From Alphaproteobacteria bacterium (lineage in GTDB: Bacteria > Pseudomonadota > Alphaproteobacteria > Micavibrionales > Micavibrionaceae), in assembly GCA_018608245.1 (NCBI GenBank), contig JABAZY010000032.1:1-64000 (forward strand): a stretch of DNA of 64,000 nucleotides. Reading direction: 5' to 3'. How positions within the stretch are numbered: position 1 is the first letter of the stretch; every line of letters starts with the position of its first letter. This document shows positions 60,065 through 64,000 of this stretch, in pieces. The notes under the pieces were generated by a model, which was given only the letters and a program-made list of their open reading frames with translations, was not told the DNA's origin and searched no databases. The position numbers and the translations under genes are program-made.

Positions 60065-61099
60065 TTGGCTTCAACATCCAAGAATAAAAGCGCTTCAAAA
60101 AAGAAGCCAAATCTAAAGGCTGTTTCAAACAGTGCTTCTAATCCTACGTTAGAAGAAATGAAAAAATTATACCGCGAAATGCTATTGATCCGTCGCTTTG
60201 AAGAAAAAGCGGGGCAGCTCTATGGTATGGGTTTGATTGGTGGCTTTTGTCACCTCTATATTGGGCAAGAAGCGGTTGTGACGGGTATTAACTCCGTCCA
60301 AGAAACACAAGATTCAGTCATCACAACCTATCGTGACCACGCCCATATGCTGGCCTGTGGTATGGAAGCACGCGGTATAATGGCGGAGCTAACGGGTCGT
60401 GAAGGCGGCTACTCTCGTGGTAAAGGTGGCTCAATGCATATGTTCTCCAAAGAGAAACTATTCTTTGGTGGTCACGGTATTGTTGGTGCGTCTACCTCTA
60501 TAGGAACAGGTTTGGGTTTCTCTCATAAGTACCGAGAAGATAACGGCGTTTGTATCGCCTATATGGGCGATGGCTCTGCGAACCAAGGGCAGGTGGCTGA
60601 GTGTTACAACATGGCCGCCCTTTGGAAACTGCCAGTGCTCTATGTGATTGAAAATAACAAATATGGTATGGGTACGTCCACCGCCCGCCACGCGGCTGGA
60701 CAACTATATGCTCGTGGTGCTGGTTACGGTATTCCTGGTGAACAAGTGGACGGCATGGATGTCTTTGCGGTTCAAGCAGCGGCACGTCAGGCGCTTGATT
60801 ATGTGCGCTCTGGTAACGGGCCATATATCCTTGAGGTGATGACCTATCGTTACCGTGGCCACTCAATGTCCGACCCTGCGAATTACCGTACCAAGGACGA
60901 AGTCGAAGAACGCAAAGGCAACGATCCTATAGCCAAGCTTAAAAGCATGATGGCAGATCAAGACGTCAGCGAAGACGACATCAAATCAATCGACAAAGAA
61001 ATCAAAGCGATCGTCAAAGACTCCGCCGAATTCTCCCAAGAATCCCCCGAACTCCCCCCAGAAGAACTCTGGACAGACGTATTGGTGGAGGTTGAGTGA
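60065..61099 (+). CDS. pdhA: Pyruvate dehydrogenase E1 component subunit alpha
   Basis: PdhA, with PdhB, decarboxylates pyruvate using thiamine diphosphate. The 344-residue protein has a basic N-terminal tail, MLLIRRFEEKAGQLYGMGLI, GHGIVGASTSIGTGLG, the ThDP/Mg motif GDGSANQGQVAECYNMA...N, and the phosphorylation-loop-like YRYRGHSMSDPANYR. I choose the TTG start at 60065 because GAGGG lies 7 nt upstream and it gives the usual Lys-rich start; ATG 60035 is the alternative. The last 60-80 nt are C-rich (25 C and 10 G in 61021-61080). Confidence 0.95.
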   Translation: MASTSKNKSASKKKPNLKAVSNSASNPTLEEMKKLYREMLLIRRFEEKAGQLYGMGLIGGFCHLYIGQEAVVTGINSVQETQDSVITTYRDHAHMLACGMEARGIMAELTGREGGYSRGKGGSMHMFSKEKLFFGGHGIVGASTSIGTGLGFSHKYREDNGVCIAYMGDGSANQGQVAECYNMAALWKLPVLYVIENNKYGMGTSTARHAAGQLYARGAGYGIPGEQVDGMDVFAVQAAARQALDYVRSGNGPYILEVMTYRYRGHSMSDPANYRTKDEVEERKGNDPIAKLKSMMADQDVSEDDIKSIDKEIKAIVKDSAEFSQESPELPPEELWTDVLVEVE

Positions 61100-61100
61100 T

Positions 61101-61403
61101 ATGACTCTAACATTTTTAAAAGATGATGAAGTTTTATCAGGAAAGGCTGTGGTTTATTCTGACACGTTAATGAGCTTAATAATTCATGCAAAAGATAATG
61201 GTGGTAACATTAGGTGTATTGTTTCTGGAGAAGCTGTGGGTGATAATTACAATGATGATCAATTGCCGATTCCTAATGACAATACTTTAAATGATTTGAA
61301 AGAAATTTTTATTGAACTGTATGAAAAGCATCAATTTTCAGAACCTAAAGATAGTTTTTCTGGGAAAGATTTAATTTTAACTAATAAAAATTTTAGTGGG
61401 TAA
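61101..61403 (+). CDS. DUF1488-like small protein inserted between pdhA and pdhB
   Basis: The 100-residue protein is AT-rich. Its core resembles DUF1488: a short N-terminal strand region, GGNIRCIVSGEAVGDN, a helix (LKEIFIELYEKHQF) and the ending GKDLILTNKNF. The function of that family is unknown. GGAGG (61087-61091) lies 9 nt before the ATG and overlaps the end of pdhA. pdhB begins 3 nt after its stop, so it is embedded in the operon. Confidence 0.6.
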   Translation: MTLTFLKDDEVLSGKAVVYSDTLMSLIIHAKDNGGNIRCIVSGEAVGDNYNDDQLPIPNDNTLNDLKEIFIELYEKHQFSEPKDSFSGKDLILTNKNFSG

Positions 61404-61406
61404 GTA

Positions 61407-62834
61407 ATGACAATAGAAATTTTAATGCCGGCCTTATCGCCGACGATGACTGAAGGTAATTTGGCGAAATGGGTCAAGAAAGAGGGCGACACCGTGGAAG
61501 CGGGTGACGTCATTGCCGAAATCGAAACCGACAAAGCTACCATGGAAGTCGAAGCTGTTGATGAAGGCACAATCGGTAAAATCCTAATTGAAGAAGGCAC
61601 AGAAAACGTCGCCGTCAATACACCTATAGCTATCCTGTTAGAAGAAGGCGAAAGTGCGGATGATATTGGTGCGGCCTCAAGCGCGCCAGCCCCAGCACAA
61701 TCTGCACCAGCAGAATCTGTGTCTGTAACAATGTCTACAGAGGTGGCTTCACAACCATCAGGCGCAAATATTGAAAACCGCGATATCTTATACGCCCAAG
61801 GCCACGTGATTGAGCCACCCGTTTATGACGAGGCGCCCTTCATGGCCTCCACAAAAATAATGACCGTCCGTGAAGCATTGCGTGAAGGCATGAGTGAGGA
61901 AATGCGCGCCGACAACGACATCTTCATGATGGGTGAGGAAATCGCCGAGTATAACGGCGCGTATAAAGTTACCCAAGGTATGCTGGATGAATTTGGCGAT
62001 AAACGTATCATCGATACGCCCATCACCGAGCATGGTTTTGCGGGTATGGGCGTTGGTGCCGCGATGAACGGCCTCAAGCCTATTGTTGAGTTCATGACCT
62101 TCAACTTTGCCATGCAAGCGATTGACCACATCATCAACTCAGCCGCTAAAACGCTATACATGGCAGGCGGACAGCTTGGCTGTCCTATCGTCTTCCGTGG
62201 ACCAAATGGCTCAGCTTCTCGTGTGGGTGCGCAACATTCACAGTGCTATGCCTCATGGTATGCGCATGTGCCTGGTCTAAAAGTCGTCTCCCCATGGAGC
62301 GCCGCTGATGCCAAAGGCTTAATGAAATCAGCTATCCGTGATCCTAACCCAATCGTATTCTTGGAAAACGAACTTATGTATGGCCAAAGTTTCGAAGTCC
62401 CAACCGATGATGATTACACCATTCCCTTAGGGCGCGCGAAAATCGAACGCGAAGGCTCAGATGTTACAATCGTTGCTTTCTCTATCATGGTAGGACGTGC
62501 TTTAGAAGCGGCTGAGAAATTAGCAGAGCAGGGCATTGACGCGGAAGTCATCAACCTCCGCACAATCCGCCCACTGGATCGCTACACAATTCTTGAAAGC
62601 GTCAAAAAGACCAACCGCATCGTGTCATGCGAAGAAGGTTGGGGCTTTGCAGGTATAGGCTCAGAAATTGCTGCGCTTATCGGCGAACATGCCTTTGATT
62701 ATCTGGACGCACCATTAAAGCGCGTCTGCGCCGCCGATGTGCCATTACCATACGCCGCAGGCCTAGAGCAGCTCGCCGTGCCGCAAACGGATCAAATTAT
62801 CCACGCAGCAAAAGAGGTTTGTTATGTTGACTGA
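61407..62834 (+). CDS. pdhB: Pyruvate dehydrogenase E1 component subunit beta with lipoyl domain
   Basis: The beta subunit of E1. The 475-residue protein has an N-terminal lipoyl domain (1-80; [16 protein letters not shown] with the lipoyl-Lys in DKAT), a Pro/Ala-rich linker (about 85-130), and the E1-beta core ([35 protein letters not shown], and the closing [18 protein letters not shown]). A lipoyl-PdhB is typical of alphaproteobacteria. Its last 64 bp are repeated at 63086-63149 with only synonymous changes. Confidence 0.96.
   Translation: MTIEILMPALSPTMTEGNLAKWVKKEGDTVEAGDVIAEIETDKATMEVEAVDEGTIGKILIEEGTENVAVNTPIAILLEEGESADDIGAASSAPAPAQSAPAESVSVTMSTEVASQPSGANIENRDILYAQGHVIEPPVYDEAPFMASTKIMTVREALREGMSEEMRADNDIFMMGEEIAEYNGAYKVTQGMLDEFGDKRIIDTPITEHGFAGMGVGAAMNGLKPIVEFMTFNFAMQAIDHIINSAAKTLYMAGGQLGCPIVFRGPNGSASRVGAQHSQCYASWYAHVPGLKVVSPWSAADAKGLMKSAIRDPNPIVFLENELMYGQSFEVPTDDDYTIPLGRAKIEREGSDVTIVAFSIMVGRALEAAEKLAEQGIDAEVINLRTIRPLDRYTILESVKKTNRIVSCEEGWGFAGIGSEIAALIGEHAFDYLDAPLKRVCAADVPLPYAAGLEQLAVPQTDQIIHAAKEVCYVD
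62769..62832 (+). repeat. 64-bp direct repeat, copy A (functional end of pdhB)
   Basis: Codes for the PdhB C-terminus from QLAVPQTDQ to CYVD. It matches copy B (63086-63149) at 57 of 64 positions. The seven differences are at positions 9, 21, 36, 39, 45, 51 and 63 of the repeat, all third codon positions. Confidence 0.95.
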
Positions 62835-62843
62835 TAGCTTAAG

Positions 62844-63011
62844 TTATAGAAGTTCAAATCTTCTGGCGGCTTTACGCTCACTTTTAGTGAGCGTGTTTGG
62901 GCTACTAAGGGCATCAGGACCTTTTCTATCAACTCGGGCTGATACCGCGGCATGTTTTTTTCTTAAGGCTGTTTCTCTTCGCCCCGCTTTACGTCTTGGA
63001 TTATGTTTCAT
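62844..63011 (-). CDS. Small basic protein, antisense gene after pdhB
   Basis: A 55-residue, Lys/Arg-rich ORF (MKHNPRRKAGRRETALRKKH at the start). It has a strong promoter (TTGACA, 17 nt, TATTTT) with a dyad at the -35 box, and an 18-bp perfect palindrome in its leader, so some product is likely made. A second minus-strand frame in the same stretch (43 residues, MPRYQPELIEKVLMPLV) is equally coding-like; I cannot decide between them. No family recognised. Confidence 0.4.
   Translation of the reverse strand: MKHNPRRKAGRRETALRKKHAAVSARVDRKGPDALSSPNTLTKSERKAARRFELL
62848..62864 (+). other. tRNA T-arm look-alike
   Basis: AGAAG-TTCAAAT-CTTCT: a 5-bp stem with a 7-nt loop fitting the T-loop pattern TTCRANN, followed by GGCGGCT. 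No matching acceptor, D-arm or anticodon arm exists upstream, so it is not a tRNA gene. It may be coincidence or a tRNA 3'-end remnant. Confidence 0.25.
62874..62894 (+). terminator. Perfect hairpin after pdhB
   Basis: ACGCTCACT/AGTGAGCGT, 9 bp with a 3-nt loop, 40 nt after the pdhB stop. There is no T-run. It may stop or slow transcription between pdhB and pdhC, and it also lies inside the antisense small gene. Confidence 0.4.
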
Positions 63012-63021
63012 ACTTTACAAC

Positions 63022-63039
63022 TTTCAAAATATTTTGAAA
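63022..63039. promoter_or_regulatory. Perfect 18-bp palindrome between promoter and start of the 55-residue gene
   Basis: TTTCAAAATATTTTGAAA, fully self-complementary, next to the -10 box (63040-63045) and 10 nt before the start codon. It is a good repressor-site candidate. Confidence 0.5.
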
Positions 63040-63083
63040 AAAATATATAATCATGGTTATTCTGTCAATAGAATGAGTTCTAT
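63040..63083 (-). promoter_or_regulatory. Promoter/operator 1 of the pdh-locus cassette
   Basis: Minus strand: dyad ATAGAA-N4-TTCTAT (63068-63083) adjoining TTGACA (63063-63068), 17 nt, TATTTT (63040-63045). It shares a 15-bp identical core and the same layout with promoter 2, exactly 500 bp away. Confidence 0.7.
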
Positions 63084-63085
63084 AA

Positions 63086-63149
63086 CAGCTCGCTGTGCCG
63101 CAAACAGATCAAATTATCCATGCGGCAAAGGAGGTCTGTTATGTTGATT
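63086..63149 (+). repeat. 64-bp direct repeat, copy B (detached pdhB 3' end)
   Basis: A second PdhB C-terminal coding stretch with no start or upstream domain, so it is a gene remnant. It runs on in frame past the Asp codon for a few residues (SLCNS) before a stop, unlike copy A, which ends in TGA. Confidence 0.95.
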
Positions 63150-63151
63150 CA

Positions 63152-63493
63152 TTATGCAACAGCTGAGTCAGGATTTGCTGGCGTTAAAGGTGTGCCCGGT
63201 CCTGCTGGTGCCTCGAATTTACCGTCAAATAAATGTTCAATTGCAAGATTTTCAAGATTCGTAAGTACGATTTGTTGTTTAGTTGGGTGCGTATTTGTTG
63301 GTAAACCGCGTAAAACATTTGAATTCATTTCATCACTTAAGCCTGTTGCTTCTTTGGCAGCTAGGCGTCCCGTTAAAGCGGTACTGACGATGCTATCAAA
63401 GTTTGTTGGCTTATCAGCTACCCTAAAATCGTGTATAAAGTTTAAAACATCTTGTGCGATCTCTAATTTAGGCGCCTTAACTTTTTTAGCCAT
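63152..63493 (-). CDS. Hypothetical 113-residue protein, antisense gene in the pdh operon
   Basis: The protein starts MAKKVKAPKLEIAQDVLNFI, is mostly helical to about residue 85, and ends in a Pro/Gly/Ala-rich tail (APAGPGTPLTPANPDSAVA). I place the start at 63493 because AGAGGA lies 7 nt upstream; a longer frame to 63568 would read through the promoter. The promoter is near-consensus with a -35 dyad. No family recognised. Its 3' end touches repeat copy B. Confidence 0.65.
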   Translation of the reverse strand: MAKKVKAPKLEIAQDVLNFIHDFRVADKPTNFDSIVSTALTGRLAAKEATGLSDEMNSNVLRGLPTNTHPTKQQIVLTNLENLAIEHLFDGKFEAPAGPGTPLTPANPDSAVA

Positions 63494-63539
63494 AACTCGT
63501 CCTCTTTCTAATTTACTTAATAAAAATAATAATTTTCGG

Positions 63540-63583
63540 AAAATACATAACAAAAAGTATTCTGTCAATAGAGATAGCTCTAT
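63540..63583 (-). promoter_or_regulatory. Promoter/operator 2 of the pdh-locus cassette
   Basis: Minus strand: dyad ATAGAG-N4-CTCTAT (63568-63583) adjoining TTGACA (63563-63568), 17 nt, TATTTT (63540-63545). The layout is identical to promoter 1, including the 15-bp core TATTCTGTCAATAGA (plus strand). Confidence 0.7.
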
Positions 63584-63619
63584 TTTCTTGAAAGGGTGTT
63601 ACAGATGGGCGTTGTAAGT

Positions 63620-63829
63620 TTAAGAATCGGCGTTAAGGCATTTCCAGCAAACGCAATCATTAAGGGCATTAATTTTTACCGTATTAAGATTACTGGCCAA
63701 CTTTTGTGGAATAGGAGCATTAGTGGCAAGTTGGTAAGTTGTCCTGAAATCTTGCAATATAGGTTCGGCTTCTTTGCCAAAATGCGCTCTGATTTCGGAT
63801 TCAATTTCCCAAACTTCTGGACTATTCAT
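63620..63829 (-). CDS. Hypothetical 69-residue protein, antisense gene before pdhC
   Basis: The protein starts [20 protein letters not shown], is helical and charged, and ends with a CVCWKC motif (three Cys in six residues) near the C-terminus that could bind metal. A perfect AGGAGG lies 9 nt before the ATG. It is the first of three minus-strand small genes between pdhB and pdhC. No family recognised. Confidence 0.65.
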   Translation of the reverse strand: MNSPEVWEIESEIRAHFGKEAEPILQDFRTTYQLATNAPIPQKLASNLNTVKINALNDCVCWKCLNADS

Positions 63830-63905
63830 AGTAATACGCCTCCTAAATCGTTATGTAATATTAAAAAGATACAACTATTATCTCATTTATGCAAGAGGGT
63901 CACTT

Positions 63906-64000
63906 ATGCCTATTAAAATTCTAATGCCTGCCTTATCACCGACGATGACCGAAGGGAATTTAGCCAAATGGCATAAATCTGAAGGGGATAGCGTTGAAGC
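63906..64000 (+). CDS. pdhC: Dihydrolipoamide acetyltransferase E2 of pyruvate dehydrogenase (partial)
   Basis: Only the first 31 codons are inside the window: [20 protein letters not shown], the start of a lipoyl domain very similar to that of PdhB. E2 transfers the acetyl group to CoA and forms the PDH core. AAGAGGG lies 7 nt before the ATG. It is separated from pdhB by 1.07 kb of antisense small genes, so it may need its own promoter. Confidence 0.9.
   Translation, partial: MPIKILMPALSPTMTEGNLAKWHKSEGDSVE

Noticed and set aside
62769-62871. A complete tRNA gene ending at the T-arm-like hairpin
   Set aside because: No pairing acceptor strand, D-arm or anticodon arm lies upstream; that stretch is pdhB coding sequence.
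62824-63147. Plus-strand 107-codon ORF overlapping the end of pdhB
   Set aside because: It lies opposite the small antisense gene and reads through repeat copy B in another frame; no independent start signal.
63120-63617. Plus-strand 165-codon ORF between pdhB and pdhC
   Set aside because: It is the complement of the 113-residue minus-strand gene, which has a better ribosome binding site and promoter.
63596-63916. Plus-strand 106-codon ORF before pdhC
   Set aside because: It is antisense to the 69-residue gene, which has a perfect AGGAGG; the plus ORF has none and runs into pdhC.

Overview
The window is chromosomal DNA of a moderately AT-rich alphaproteobacterium. Its gene order matches known alphaproteobacterial blocks: nuo - birA - coaX - rnj - DUF1467 - proS - lolC - lolD - dnaE; rpsB - tsf - pyrH - frr - uppS - cdsA - dxr - rseP - bamA - skp - lpxD - fabZ - lpxA - lpxI - lpxB; gltX/gltA diverging from comEC; lexA - trpCDG/trpE - ppiD diverging from tpiA - secG - pyrG - kdsA - eno; ftsB - pdhA - pdhB - pdhC. 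LpxI instead of LpxH, a lipoyl domain at the N-terminus of PdhB, and a GTTC-N7-GTTC SOS operator before lexA agree with this. I cannot name the genus. No rRNA, tRNA, CRISPR array, insertion sequence or integrase was seen.

Layout. 1-9.7 kb: complex I genes nuoH to nuoN. The cluster is broken by a secreted-protein gene upstream of nuoH, a small membrane protein between nuoH and nuoI, and an opposite-strand ClpP-like/PagL-like pair between nuoI and nuoJ. 9.8-22.7 kb: birA, coaX, RNase J, a prolyl-tRNA synthetase of the archaeal/eukaryotic type, lipoprotein release (LolCD) and DNA polymerase III alpha, with small accessory genes between them. 22.9-38.0 kb: one long run covering translation, nucleotide, isoprenoid, phospholipid, outer-membrane biogenesis and lipid A genes. 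38.1-51.3 kb: mostly minus-strand gltA, gltX, lexA, trp genes and a parvulin-type foldase, with comEC and a divergent polysaccharide deacetylase on the plus strand. 51.3-58.3 kb: tpiA, secG, pyrG, kdsA and eno, with a possible 2-oxoglutarate oxygenase-like gene and a tandem Cys-module family inserted. 58.4-64.0 kb: a phage-type lipoprotein, a 705-bp non-coding region rich in hairpins, ftsB, and the pyruvate dehydrogenase operon.

The housekeeping genes form coherent units: respiratory proton pumping (Nuo), envelope assembly (LolCD, BamA, Skp, RseP, Lpx, UppS/CdsA), central carbon flow (GltA, Eno, TpiA, PDH) and translation (RpsB, Tsf, Frr, ProS, GltX). Lineage-specific genes sit at the joints between these units, often on the opposite strand. 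Several have their own TTGACA promoter placed so that transcription would start at, or almost at, the start codon (leaderless mRNA).

The most unusual locus is pdhB-pdhC (62.8-63.9 kb). Three small antisense genes separate these normally adjacent genes. The last 64 bp of pdhB recurs 317 bp downstream with seven differences, all synonymous third-position changes. Two of the small genes have near-identical promoters, each with a dyad at the -35 box, exactly 500 bp apart. Other points of interest are the archaeal-type ProRS at the native proS locus, C-rich and G-poor 3' ends of several genes that may be Rho-loading sites, a DnaA-box/GANTC-rich ftsB promoter, and a 71-nt bulged hairpin of unknown function.
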